Positions 51,856-60,861 of a DNA stretch of 64,000 nt are shown one piece after another. The notes under the pieces were generated by a model. That model saw only the letters and a program-made list of their open reading frames with translations, was not told the origin of the DNA and did no database searches. Source of the DNA: CADEED01 sp043747835 (GTDB lineage Bacteria > Pseudomonadota > Gammaproteobacteria > Steroidobacterales > Steroidobacteraceae); NCBI GenBank assembly GCA_043747835.1, contig JAYTOK010000084.1, positions 62,001-126,000 on the forward strand, given 5' to 3'. The position numbers and the translations under genes are program-made. Every line of letters begins with the position of its first letter. Position 1 is the first letter of the stretch.

Positions 51856-53375
51856 ACCGCCGCGCAGTGTTTCGAGATGAACTCTGCGTGGCCCGGCAAC
51901 TTCTGTGCGGCCTGCGCGATAAGCGCTCGCAGGTCACGCAGGTAGCCCTGCCGGTCGTGCGGCGCGACGGCCTCGACGAACGGATGGCCCGCGCGCGGCC
52001 GCACACCCTGACCCCATAACACCTGCAACCAGCTCGAGTGCTGGAACAGGTCGTCGCTCGCGCAAAAGATTCCCGCGGTCTCGCGGAACAATTCGATGCG
52101 GTGACGCAGTGAGTCGGGTATCGACATCTCGCGGCACGCGTCCCAGAACGGTTCGCCCCGCCGATTGTTCGCGTGGTAATGCAGCACGATGAAGTCGCGC
52201 ACGTATTCGTATTCCGCGGCCGCGGCGCGGTTGAATTCCCGCCGCCGCTCTTCGACGTCGCCCTGGTGGGGGAACAGCAGGATCAGCCGCTGGATCGTCA
52301 CCTGGATGAGATGGATCGAGGTCGACTCGAGCGGTTCCACGAATCCGCTGGCCAGACCCATGCACACGACGTTGCGATTCCAGAGCTGCTTGCGGCGCCC
52401 GGTCGTGAATTTCACCAGGCGCGGTTCGTCGAGCGGCTCGCCTTCGAGGTTGGCCAGCAGCAGTTCGCGCGCGCGTTCGTCGCTGGTGAAGCTCCCGCTG
52501 TAGACGTGACCGTTGCCCGTGCGGTGTTGCAGCGGGATGCGCCATTGCCAGCCGTTCTCGAGCGCCGTCGCGCGCGTGTACGGCAGCAACGGCGTGGTCC
52601 GGGCGGATGGCACCGCCAGCGCGCGATCGCAGGGCAGCCACTGCGACCAGTCGTCGTAACCGGTCTTGAGCGTCTGCTCTATCAACAACCCGCGAAAACC
52701 CGTGCAGTCGATGAAGAAGTCCGCCGTGAGTTCGCGGCCGTCGGCCAGCTGCAGTGCCCGCACATCGCCTTCGGCGGATTGCAGCACCCTCAAGATTTTC
52801 GAATCGATCCGCCGCACGCCCATGCCCTGCGCCAGGCGCGATAGATAGGCCGCGTACAGCGAGGCGTCGAAGTGGAAGGCCCAGGCGAGGCCCGCCAGCG
52901 GCGTATCGGGAATCTTGTCGAGCCGCGCAAATCGCGCCTGCGTTGCCGCCCGGTGGTTGAAACTGTAATCCCAGAGCGAGCCGGCATTGCCGGTGCCGCC
53001 CGGCCCGGCTCCCTCGAAGCCAGCTTCCTTGAAAAAATAGTGATGGAATGGGATGTACGCGAGTTCGCGGCCGACCGGGCCGAACGCGTGCATGTATGAC
53101 TGGCCCTTCTCCCACCAGTCGACGAACTCGATGCCGAGCTTGAACGTCCCCTGCGTGTTGCGCATGAAGTCGTCTTCATCGAGCTTGATCATCCGGTTGA
53201 AGCCGGCGATCGCGGGAATCGTGGCCTCACCGACACCGACGATGCCGATCTCGGAGGATTCGACCAGCGTGATGGACAGCCTCGGGCCCATGACGCGCAC
53301 CAGCGCGGCGGCGGTCATCCAGCCGGCGGTACCGCCACCGGCGATTACAACCGATTTGATTTCGCGATTGTTCAC
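51789..53375 (-). CDS. Flavin-dependent tryptophan halogenase homologue 2
   Basis: 528 residues from a GTG at 53375. It has the FAD motif AGGGTAGWMTA, VGVGEATIPAI, Lys79 in GTFKLGIEFVDWW at the halogenase catalytic lysine position, WLPCDRALAVPSA, GWQWRIPLQHRTGNGHVYSG and GFVEPLESTSIHL. It is a clear but diverged paralogue of the protein at 46675. It lies 73 bp downstream of the receptor gene, separated by a terminator, and is probably expressed by read-through. The C-terminal residues from about 507 are encoded by the inverted repeat and may be an acquired tail. Confidence 0.83.
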   Translation of the reverse strand: MNNREIKSVVIAGGGTAGWMTAAALVRVMGPRLSITLVESSEIGIVGVGEATIPAIAGFNRMIKLDEDDFMRNTQGTFKLGIEFVDWWEKGQSYMHAFGPVGRELAYIPFHHYFFKEAGFEGAGPGGTGNAGSLWDYSFNHRAATQARFARLDKIPDTPLAGLAWAFHFDASLYAAYLSRLAQGMGVRRIDSKILRVLQSAEGDVRALQLADGRELTADFFIDCTGFRGLLIEQTLKTGYDDWSQWLPCDRALAVPSARTTPLLPYTRATALENGWQWRIPLQHRTGNGHVYSGSFTSDERARELLLANLEGEPLDEPRLVKFTTGRRKQLWNRNVVCMGLASGFVEPLESTSIHLIQVTIQRLILLFPHQGDVEERRREFNRAAAAEYEYVRDFIVLHYHANNRRGEPFWDACREMSIPDSLRHRIELFRETAGIFCASDDLFQHSSWLQVLWGQGVRPRAGHPFVEAVAPHDRQGYLRDLRALIAQAAQKLPGHAEFISKHCAAVGSGPKPPIGAGPQIVSDSNRA

Positions 53376-53395
53376 GCCTCTAGCATCTCAAAAAA

Positions 53396-53427
53396 AACAC
53401 CCGCCGGCAGACTTGCCGACGGGTGTT
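53396..53427 (-). terminator. Terminator between the TonB-dependent receptor and halogenase 2
   Basis: A stem of 8 + 5 pairs with one mismatch (53396-53409 with 53414-53427) and loop GACT is followed on the minus strand by a run of T (plus-strand A run ending at 53397). It should end most receptor transcripts and lower halogenase 2 expression relative to the receptor. Confidence 0.82.
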
Positions 53428-53448
53428 CAGGTCGCGGGAGCGGATGGA

Positions 53449-56229
53449 CTAGAACCGGTAAGTCAACGCGAGCGAGTAGTTCGCGCCGTACTTCTGATAA
53501 AGCACCATGTCGCGCTCGGGGGTGCCGAGCTGACTGAGCTGGAACGGCTCATCCGTCAGATTCGTGCCTTGCAGATTGATGCTCAGGCCTTCCAACGGAC
53601 CCTCGCGGAACTCGTAGCCGATCTGCGCATCGAGAAGCGATTCCGCCGAAACGTTGTTGAACCGGAACGTGGCATCGAAGTTCAGCACTTCACCGAGGAA
53701 CTTTCCACGCGCACGGTTGCTGACGCGCGCCGAAAAGCCGGCCTTCTCGAAGTACAACGTGGAGTTGACCACGGTCTTGGAGAGACCGGGAACGTCTATG
53801 GCAATGTCGTTGATCTCGATCTCGGAGCTGTTCCTCGCACCGCTCACGATGATGCCGAAGCCATCGAGAGCACTCGAGATCGTCGAGAACGGCAGCGACA
53901 CCGTAGCTTCGATGCCCTTGATATACCCGCCGCTTCCGTTGACCCTCTGCGACGCTGCGCCAAATCGATTGGCGTCCGCAAACGTATAGGCGCCGGTTGG
54001 CAGCTCGAACCCGGTGAAGTCGAACAGGAACGTTTCGGTGACCACATAGGTCGTGAGCTTCTTGTAGTACGCCGCCAGAGAGACGTAGCCCTGGTTCTCG
54101 CCGAAATACTTTTCCCAAGACAGATCGAAAGTGTTCGCCTTCCAGGGCCTGAGCTTCGGGTTACCGCCGCCGCTGCGGCTCCAGTACAGCAATTCGCCAT
54201 TCGGCCCTTGCAACGGAGTGCCGGAGTCCGGAGTCACGGTATAACCCTGGCCGCCACCCATTTCGTCCATGCGCGGGCGAGCCGTGGTGATGGCTGCGCC
54301 GAAGCGAATTTTCTGGTCGTGTGGCAGCTCGAGCGCAAGGTTCATGCTGGGCAGGATGTCGGTGTACTTGGCGCCCACGTTGCGATACGTGACATCGAGA
54401 ACCGGTACGCCGGCCGTATTGCCGTTGACGAATCCGAGCAAAGACGACTGATCCGCGGTGATGCTCTGCACGCCGATGTTTCCGCGCAACGGCAGTGAAC
54501 CGAGCTCTGTGTCGATGTCGATCTTGACGAAGGCAGTGGTGAGCTTCTCGCTCACGGTCCATGCGTTCGTCACGTCGTAAATGCGATCGCCGGGCGACGC
54601 ATTCGGATCGGTCGACGCGTCGATCGGCTGCCAGAAGCCGCTGTGCAAGAGCCCGATGGCGTCGTAGCCGATGACGCCGTTCGAAAGGCCGAAGAACGCG
54701 CCGCTCGCGACCCCCGTCCGATAGTCTTCCGGCACGACGACGTGCGAGACGTTACCCGGCAGGTACAGGAGACTCTGGAACGGATCCTTCTGCTTCTCGC
54801 GATCGGCGTAGTTCACGCCGAAGCTCACCGCATTCACGAAGCCCTCTAGCTTCTTCGTGGCGGTCAGGCGCATCGCCTTGATCTCATCGTTGATCTCCGG
54901 ATGGCCGATGAAGCCGGAACGACGCGTGCCACCACCCCAGGAACCGGGATCGGACAACTGCACCAGGCCGTAGTCGCTGTAGTTGAGCGTCGGCGAAAGA
55001 TAGGTGCGCCCGTCGGGACCGGTGGTGAAGGGAATGTCGTCCGTGATGGTCGGAAACGTGACATCGCCGACTTTGCCGAGACCCGCCGTGGATTCGAGCC
55101 GCAGATCGTCGCGCTCGACCTTCGAGTAGCTCAGATCGGCATTCAGATTCCACGTGTCGCTCAGCGTGAAATCGGAGTTGAGGCCGACGCTCAGGATCTT
55201 CGCCTTGCGGTCGTTGTTGTAGTTCTCGATGACCGCGAACGGTACGTCGTTGAACGTGCCCGACAGCACACGATCGTTCTCGTCGAGAGCACCGGGATTC
55301 GTGACGGGCGTCGACGGATTTGCCCAGATGGTGCCGTACTCCACGCGCTGGATGGTCTGCAACTCCTTGAAGTCGGAGTGATACGCATCGAGCAACATGT
55401 GGACGGATTCGGTCGGCTGGTACTCGACGACCGCGAGGAAACCGAGGCGCTCGTAAAAGGACGACTGCACGCCGCTCTTGTCGCCACCGATGATCCGCTG
55501 GCCGGCGCCGGTGGGCGAATCCGCATATCCCCACGGCTCCTTCGTCTGCGCCTGGTACGGGCTCTTGTTGTATGCGACACCGAAGGCAACGCCCAGCGTG
55601 TTGTCCATGAACTGGTCGATGTAGGTGAGGTTGCCGCGGTTGCCGGAGTCATCGAGACCCGGAATGTTGGCGTCCTGTCCGTTGATCTCGTAGCGGTATG
55701 TCACCGAGGTGCGGCGGCCGTCGTACGACAACGGTTTGACGGTCGAGATGTCGGTCGTGCCCGCGATGCCCTGATAAGCCATGCCCGCGTCGGGCGTCTT
55801 GTAGACCTTGACCTGCGTCACGAGCTCCGACGGATACTGGTCGAACTCGACGGTGCGGTTGTCGTTGGTCGTGGCCTGTTCGCGGCCGTTGAACGTCGTG
55901 ACGGTGAAGTCCGGGCCGAGACCGCGGATCGACAGAGTCTGCGCGCGGCCGTTGGTGCGCTGTGCCGCGATGCCGGGCAGGCGCGCGATGGATTCGGCGA
56001 TGGAAGAGTCCGGCAGCTTGCCGATGTCTTCGGCGGAGACGACCTCGACGATCGACGAGCTGACCTTTTTGGCGTTGATGGAATCCTGGATGCTCTTGCG
56101 CAGGCCAGTGACGACAACTTCCTGCAGGTCGGTCGATTCCTGCTCCTGCGCGAGCGCGGCGCTGGTGCCGGCGGCGAGGAAAATCGCGAGGCCGGCCGTC
56201 CGGCCGACGTTCTTCTTGTGTGCTTTCAC
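53449..56229 (-). CDS. TonB-dependent receptor, probable maltodextrin uptake
   Basis: 926 residues from a GTG with AGGAGGGG upstream. A signal peptide (cleavage near ALAQ) is followed by the TonB box LQEVVVTG (about 35-42), a plug domain (about 50-165 with KLPDSSIAESIARLPGI and SIRGLGPDF) and a beta-barrel ending in the C-terminal aromatic LALTYRF. The size and the RTNGRAQTLSIRG plug fit carbohydrate receptors such as Caulobacter MalA. Substrate assignment rests on the flanking amylases and shared operators. It should be energised by a TonB system like that at 5205-7544. Confidence 0.87.
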   Translation of the reverse strand: MKAHKKNVGRTAGLAIFLAAGTSAALAQEQESTDLQEVVVTGLRKSIQDSINAKKVSSSIVEVVSAEDIGKLPDSSIAESIARLPGIAAQRTNGRAQTLSIRGLGPDFTVTTFNGREQATTNDNRTVEFDQYPSELVTQVKVYKTPDAGMAYQGIAGTTDISTVKPLSYDGRRTSVTYRYEINGQDANIPGLDDSGNRGNLTYIDQFMDNTLGVAFGVAYNKSPYQAQTKEPWGYADSPTGAGQRIIGGDKSGVQSSFYERLGFLAVVEYQPTESVHMLLDAYHSDFKELQTIQRVEYGTIWANPSTPVTNPGALDENDRVLSGTFNDVPFAVIENYNNDRKAKILSVGLNSDFTLSDTWNLNADLSYSKVERDDLRLESTAGLGKVGDVTFPTITDDIPFTTGPDGRTYLSPTLNYSDYGLVQLSDPGSWGGGTRRSGFIGHPEINDEIKAMRLTATKKLEGFVNAVSFGVNYADREKQKDPFQSLLYLPGNVSHVVVPEDYRTGVASGAFFGLSNGVIGYDAIGLLHSGFWQPIDASTDPNASPGDRIYDVTNAWTVSEKLTTAFVKIDIDTELGSLPLRGNIGVQSITADQSSLLGFVNGNTAGVPVLDVTYRNVGAKYTDILPSMNLALELPHDQKIRFGAAITTARPRMDEMGGGQGYTVTPDSGTPLQGPNGELLYWSRSGGGNPKLRPWKANTFDLSWEKYFGENQGYVSLAAYYKKLTTYVVTETFLFDFTGFELPTGAYTFADANRFGAASQRVNGSGGYIKGIEATVSLPFSTISSALDGFGIIVSGARNSSEIEINDIAIDVPGLSKTVVNSTLYFEKAGFSARVSNRARGKFLGEVLNFDATFRFNNVSAESLLDAQIGYEFREGPLEGLSINLQGTNLTDEPFQLSQLGTPERDMVLYQKYGANYSLALTYRF

Positions 56230-56351
56230 CCTGAACCCCTCCTAACTATTGTTTGTCGATTCGCGCCGCGCAGGGCTGCAACGCCTGCGCGGTCACGTCG
56301 AGAAATCCCTTACCCAAGGATGTTGGCTGCAGCGGCCCCTTGGCAATCAGA

Positions 56352-56365
56352 TGCATACGTATTCA
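56352..56365. promoter_or_regulatory. LacI-type operator, site 3 (upstream of the TonB-dependent receptor)
   Basis: TGCATACGTATTCA, an exact copy of the consensus, 122 bp before the receptor start at 56229. It also touches the end of the amylase coding sequence (stop at 56363). Confidence 0.8.
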
Positions 56366-57718
56366 CGGCGCTGCCCGCCGGAAAACCCTGACTTCCCACG
56401 GTGTTAGCGATACCCGCGGCAGCGAGGCCGCCGCCGCTTCGCCAATGCGTGCCGCCTCGGGCGTGATGTCGACGTAGGTGCCGTCCACTCTCACTTCTCC
56501 CGCCCAGGCACTCCCCGACAGGTTCGCGACGACCACGAGCGACTCGCCGGCCTTGGCGCGCTCGAAGCTCAGGATTCGCGTTTCATCCGCGTTGCCGAGC
56601 CAGCGCACGGTGCCGCGCGTGAAGGCCGGATGGGCACGACGCAGCGCCGACAGCGCGCGGTAGAAGGGTTCGACCCGCGGACGACGTTCCGTCATCTCCC
56701 ATTGAATCGGCGCGCGTTCGAACAGCGCCGGTTCCGCCGATTCCACCGTGTCGCCGACCTCCATGCCGTTGTAAAGCAGCGGAACGCCATCGAGCGTGAA
56801 CATGACCGCCGACGCGGCCAGCGCCGCGGGCAAGCCGGCCTGCCCTGTCGTGCGCAGTTGATCGTGATTGTCGGAGAAGCGCAGGCGCAGCGCGCCGCGC
56901 GGATACTTGGCGGCGGCCTTTTCCCACACTTCGCGAACGAACGAGGCGGGCTTGCGGCCCCCGAGCGATTCGCTCATTGCATGATAGAAGTCCCACGCGT
57001 AGTCGATGTCGAACGCGTTTTCGAGGAGCACAGGATCGTCGGATTCCGCAAGGAACGCGAGATCCGGACGCACGCGATCGAGCTCGGGCCGCAGGGCCTC
57101 CCAGAAGTCGGTTGGTACTCCGCTCGCGTAATCGCAGCGAAAGCCGTCGACTTTGTAGTCGCGCAGCCAGCGCACCATCATCTCGCTCATGTAGCGGCGC
57201 AACGCAGGCTTCGAGTAATCGAGATCGGCGACGTCAACCCAGTCCGGATTCGGCGGCACGATCTTTCCGGACGCATCGTGCGTATACCAGTCCGGGTGTT
57301 TCCTCAACAGAGAGGAATCCCACGCGGTGTGATTCGCGACGATGTCGATGAAGACCTTCATGCCGCGATCGTGGGCCGCGGCGATGAGCTGTTTGAACTC
57401 CGCGGGCGTGCCGAACTCGGGATTCACCGCGTCGTAGTCACGTACTGCGTAAGGACTACCGAGCGTCCCTTTTTGCTTGTCTTTACCCGTCGGGTGAATC
57501 GGCATCAGCCAGATGACGTTGACGCCGAGCGACTTCAGCCGATCGAGCTGCGGGATGATTCCCTTGAACGTGCCGGCGGGTGAGAAAGCGCGCGGGAAGA
57601 TTTCGTAAACGACGCCGTCGCGCAACCATTCGGGAGCCTCGCGCGCCGTAGCGCGGTTGTCGGCGGCACTCGCCGCGAACGCGAACCCTGCGAGCAACAA
57701 CACGAACAAACGACGCAT
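56363..57718 (-). CDS. Periplasmic alpha-amylase / maltodextrin glucosidase family (GH13)
   Basis: 451 residues from the ATG at 57718, with GAGGGAG upstream and a signal peptide cut near ASA. The GH13 barrel carries DIVANHTAWDS (motif I), DGFRCDYASGVP (nucleophile Asp), AESDDP (acid/base Glu) and RFSDNHDQLR (motif IV). The short C-terminal beta domain begins near residue 365. Such enzymes hydrolyse alpha-1,4 links in dextrins; here it would shorten oligosaccharides imported by the receptor. The exact product spectrum cannot be read. Confidence 0.87.
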   Translation of the reverse strand: MRRLFVLLLAGFAFAASAADNRATAREAPEWLRDGVVYEIFPRAFSPAGTFKGIIPQLDRLKSLGVNVIWLMPIHPTGKDKQKGTLGSPYAVRDYDAVNPEFGTPAEFKQLIAAAHDRGMKVFIDIVANHTAWDSSLLRKHPDWYTHDASGKIVPPNPDWVDVADLDYSKPALRRYMSEMMVRWLRDYKVDGFRCDYASGVPTDFWEALRPELDRVRPDLAFLAESDDPVLLENAFDIDYAWDFYHAMSESLGGRKPASFVREVWEKAAAKYPRGALRLRFSDNHDQLRTTGQAGLPAALAASAVMFTLDGVPLLYNGMEVGDTVESAEPALFERAPIQWEMTERRPRVEPFYRALSALRRAHPAFTRGTVRWLGNADETRILSFERAKAGESLVVVANLSGSAWAGEVRVDGTYVDITPEAARIGEAAAASLPRVSLTPWEVRVFRRAAP

Positions 57719-57778
57719 CCGGACTCCCTCTCGATGTCGAGCCGTTCGACCATAGCAGCGGCTCCATCGCCGGCCACC

Positions 57779-57792
57779 TGAATACGTATGCA
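57779..57792. promoter_or_regulatory. LacI-type operator, site 4 (upstream of the periplasmic amylase)
   Basis: TGAATACGTATGCA, the exact reverse complement of the consensus, oriented toward the minus-strand amylase gene and 60 bp from its start. Confidence 0.8.
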
Positions 57793-57836
57793 CGGCACGG
57801 TCAAACTACCCATGCCCGGGAGCCGCAAATAAGTAA

Positions 57837-57870
57837 GCCCCGCCGATCGAGGGGGGTCGGTCGGCGAGGC
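57837..57870. other. Hairpin between the divergent amylase and alpha-glucosidase promoters
   Basis: GCCCCGCCGATCGA / TCGGTCGGCGAGGC form a 14-position stem with one mismatch and one G-U pair around a GGGGGG loop. It lies in the 304-bp divergent spacer between operators 4 and 5. Its role is unknown: it is neither in the expected 5' leader of one gene alone nor followed by a U tract. Confidence 0.4.
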
Positions 57871-57944
57871 TTCACGAACTCCTGGCTCGCAGGCGTTCCG
57901 TGTTGGCGGAATGGTAGACCTGTGAGCAGCGAGCACCAGCAGGG

Positions 57945-57975
57945 TGCATACGTATTCAGCCTGAATACGTATGCA
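57945..57975. promoter_or_regulatory. Double LacI-type operator, sites 5 and 6 (upstream of alpha-glucosidase)
   Basis: TGCATACGTATTCA (57945-57958) and its reverse complement TGAATACGTATGCA (57962-57975) are separated by GCC. Together they make a 31-bp palindrome with centres 17 bp apart. The pair lies 47 bp before the alpha-glucosidase ATG, so binding of two dimers or a tetramer is plausible. Confidence 0.85.
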
Positions 57976-58022
57976 GCCACGGGCCCCGCCAACTCGCTGG
58001 GTTAACATTCCCGCCCCCGAGC

Positions 58023-59687
58023 ATGAAAACCGCAGCCCAACGTGTGACCCCGCCCGCCGCGGCGACGGCCAGTTCCTGGTGGCGCGGCGCCACTATCTAC
58101 CAGATCTATCCGCGTAGTTTCCTCGACACGAATGGCGACGGCGTGGGCGATCTTCCCGGCATTCTCGAAAAGCTCGACTACGTCGGCTCGCTCGGCGTGG
58201 ACGCGGTGTGGATCTCGCCGTTTTTCAAATCGCCGATGGCGGATTTCGGCTACGACATCGCCGACTACCGGGCCGTCGATCCGCTGTTCGGAACCCTCGC
58301 GGACTTCGAGCTGATCGTCACCAAGGCTCATTCGATCGGGCTCAAGGTCATCATCGACCAGGTGCTGTCGCACACATCGGATCAGCACGCGTGGTTCGAG
58401 GAGAGCCGGCAAAGCCGCGACAATCCGAAGGCCGACTGGTACGTGTGGGCGGACGCTCGTCCCGACGGCACGCCGCCCAACAACTGGCTGTCGATCTTCG
58501 GCGGCGTCGCCTGGCAATGGGAACCGCGCCGCTGGCAGTACTATCTGCACAACTTCCTCGCGCAACAGCCGGACCTGAATTTTCACAACCCGCAGGTGCA
58601 GAGCGCGTCGCTGGAAAATCTGCGCTTCTGGCTCGAGCGCGGTGTCGATGGCCTGCGTCTCGATGCGATCAATTTCTGCTTTCACGACACGCAACTGCGC
58701 GACAACCCGCCGCGGCCGCCGCACGAACGAAAGGCGACCGGATTCAAGAACGACAATCCTTACGGCTATCAATGGCACCGCTACAACAATACGCAGCCGG
58801 AGATGCTGCCGTTCCTGGAGGAACTGCGGCGATTGCTCGATGGCTTCCCGGACACGGTTGCTCTCGGAGAAATTTCTTCCGACGATTCCACGGCGACGGT
58901 CGCGGAATACACGCAGCCCGGCCGGCTGCACATGGCCTACAGCTTCGAACTACTGTCGAACGACAGTTCGCCGGCACACATCCGCACCACCGTCGAAACT
59001 CTGAAGCGGCGCGCGCCCGAGAGCTGGCCGTGCTGGACAGTTTCTAACCACGACGTGGAGCGCGTGGTGAGCCGCTGGGGACGGAGCGCGCCGACGTTGC
59101 CGCATTTCGCGACGCAACTGACGGCGTTGCTGTGCGCGCTGCGCGGCTCGATGTGTTTCTTCCAGGGCGAAGAGCTCGGGCTCGCGGAAGCCGACGTCCC
59201 GTTCGAGGCCTTGCGCGACCCCTATGGCATTGCGTTCTGGCCCGCGTTCAAGGGGCGCGATGGTTGCCGCACGCCGATGCCCTGGGAATCGGGCGATCGC
59301 GGCGGATTTTCCGACGCAAATCCGTGGCTGCCGCTGCCACCGCAACACCTCGAGCTGTCGGTCGCAGCCCAGGAGCGGGATCCCTCCTCCGCGCTGCACG
59401 GCTTTCGCCGTCTGCTCGCGTGGCGCCGCGCGCATCCGCTGCTCGTCACGGGGGACATCGAATTCCTCGCCGCGACGGAGTCCGTGCTCGCATTCCGTCG
59501 CTTCGATGCGCAGGAATCCCTTCTCGCCGCCTTCAATCTATCGCCCGATCCCGCCAGCATTTCGCTACCGGGTATCGAAGTGGGTCTCGCCATCGGCGGG
59601 CATGGACTTCCCGAGGGCTCGTTTGCGAACGCTACCCTTGCATTGCCCGGCCACGGCGTCGCGTTCTTCCAACTCTCAGCGCGTTGA
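58023..59687 (+). CDS. Cytoplasmic alpha-glucosidase (GH13, oligo-1,4-glucosidase type)
   Basis: 554 residues without a signal peptide. It starts with WWRGATIYQIYPRSFLDTNG and carries the calcium loop DTNGDGVGDL, motif I IIDQVLSHTSD, GLRLDAINFCFHD (nucleophile Asp), LGEISSDD (acid/base Glu) and TVSNHDVERV. It resembles alpha-glucosidases of Xanthomonas and Halomonas that release glucose from maltose and short maltodextrins. A double operator lies upstream and the LacI gene follows 110 bp downstream. Confidence 0.9.
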   Translation: MKTAAQRVTPPAAATASSWWRGATIYQIYPRSFLDTNGDGVGDLPGILEKLDYVGSLGVDAVWISPFFKSPMADFGYDIADYRAVDPLFGTLADFELIVTKAHSIGLKVIIDQVLSHTSDQHAWFEESRQSRDNPKADWYVWADARPDGTPPNNWLSIFGGVAWQWEPRRWQYYLHNFLAQQPDLNFHNPQVQSASLENLRFWLERGVDGLRLDAINFCFHDTQLRDNPPRPPHERKATGFKNDNPYGYQWHRYNNTQPEMLPFLEELRRLLDGFPDTVALGEISSDDSTATVAEYTQPGRLHMAYSFELLSNDSSPAHIRTTVETLKRRAPESWPCWTVSNHDVERVVSRWGRSAPTLPHFATQLTALLCALRGSMCFFQGEELGLAEADVPFEALRDPYGIAFWPAFKGRDGCRTPMPWESGDRGGFSDANPWLPLPPQHLELSVAAQERDPSSALHGFRRLLAWRRAHPLLVTGDIEFLAATESVLAFRRFDAQESLLAAFNLSPDPASISLPGIEVGLAIGGHGLPEGSFANATLALPGHGVAFFQLSAR

Positions 59688-59797
59688 TTTCATTGACGCG
59701 ACCTGCGGATCGCCCGCGACAGTAGCTTTTCGCTCACGCGGGCGTGCATCATCGCGGCCAGCATCCGGGGGGGCGGCGTTTGCAGACGCTGCGGTCA

Positions 59798-60814
59798 ATG
59801 CACGAAAAGCCGACATCGTTCGACATCGCGTTTCTCGCTGGTGTCTCTCAGCCAACTGTTTCCCGCGCACTTCGCGGCAGCCCGGTCGTCAGCGTCGAAA
59901 CGCGCAAGCGCATCGAAGAGATCGCGCGCCAGCTCAACTATCGCGTCGACAAGAACGCGTCGAACCTGCGTTCGCAACATTCGAACACGCTCGCGCTGCT
60001 GCTGTTCGAGGACCCGACGCCCGACGATTCGCAGATCAATCCCTTCTTCCTGTCGATGCTGGGGTCCATCACTCGTGCGTCGGCGCGCCAGGGATACGAT
60101 CTCCTGATCTCGTTCCAGCAATTGTCGAGCGACTTCTGCCAGGACTACGAAGACAGCCGCAAGGCCGACGGCATCATCCTGCTCGGATACGGCGACTACG
60201 AAGAGTACCGGCCGCGTCTCGACAAACTGGTGCAGCAGGGCACGCACTTCGTACGCTGGGGCCCTGTCATCTCGAACGAGCCCGGCGTTTCGGTGGGATC
60301 CGACAATGCGCAGGGCGGTTTCGACGTCACTCAACACCTGCTGACGCAACACCGGCGACAGGTCGCATTCCTCGGGCACGCCACGTCTCACTACCCGGAA
60401 TTCTTCGACCGCTACCGCGGTTACGAACGCGCCCACATGGAAGCTGGCGTGCCCACGACTTCGGCGCTGCAGGTCGACGCGATCAATCTCGAAGAGTCGG
60501 GATTCCAGGCCGTGAAGGAACTGCATTCGCGCGGAGTAACGTTCGACTCGATCGTCGCGGCCAGCGATCTGATCGCCATCGGCGCTCTGCGGGCATTGCA
60601 GGATGCGGGCGTCGATGTGCCACGGCAGGTGTCGGTGGTTGGATTCGACGACATCCCGGCGGCGAGCCTGACGAATCCGCCGCTGACAACCGTCATGCAG
60701 GACACGCGCCGCGCGGGCGAGCTGCTGATCGGATCGCTGCTCGCGCAAATCGCGGGCGAGTCCGCGCCGAACGTGGTGATCCCCACGAAGCTGGTCGTCC
60801 GCAAGTCCGGTTAG
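59798..60814 (+). CDS. LacI-family regulator of the starch/maltodextrin genes
   Basis: 338 residues from the ATG at 59798. The N-terminal helix-turn-helix (FDIAFLAGVSQPTVSRALRG, about 7-26) and hinge helix (about 48-58) are followed by a periplasmic-binding-protein-like effector domain (NTLALLL onward, VGFDDIPAASLTNPPLTTV near the end). Conserved residues of the recognition helix support binding to a CG-centred palindrome, as found in the six local sites. No copy of the site precedes its own start. The probable effector is maltose, maltodextrin or glucose; this is inference. Confidence 0.9.
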   Translation: MHEKPTSFDIAFLAGVSQPTVSRALRGSPVVSVETRKRIEEIARQLNYRVDKNASNLRSQHSNTLALLLFEDPTPDDSQINPFFLSMLGSITRASARQGYDLLISFQQLSSDFCQDYEDSRKADGIILLGYGDYEEYRPRLDKLVQQGTHFVRWGPVISNEPGVSVGSDNAQGGFDVTQHLLTQHRRQVAFLGHATSHYPEFFDRYRGYERAHMEAGVPTTSALQVDAINLEESGFQAVKELHSRGVTFDSIVAASDLIAIGALRALQDAGVDVPRQVSVVGFDDIPAASLTNPPLTTVMQDTRRAGELLIGSLLAQIAGESAPNVVIPTKLVVRKSG

Positions 60815-60835
60815 GGGTCAGGCACCGTTTCCGTT

Positions 60836-60861
60836 GGGGTCAGATCTATTGATCTGACCCC
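60836..60861. repeat. GGGGTCAG palindrome between convergent lacI-type and Lnt-like genes
   Basis: GGGGTCAGATC / GATCTGACCCC (60836-60846 with 60851-60861) is a perfect 11-bp stem around TATT. A further half copy, GGGGTCAGGCACC, lies just upstream at the regulator stop. The minus-strand gene's last residues (KGSDQ) are encoded inside it. It probably acts as a bidirectional terminator. Confidence 0.75.

Noticed and set aside
57890..57935. A string resembling the 5' part of tRNA-Leu (TGGCGGAATGGTAGAC)
   Set aside because: It lacks one base of the D-arm pattern, and no anticodon arm, T arm or acceptor stem can be folded around it; at most a remnant or coincidence.
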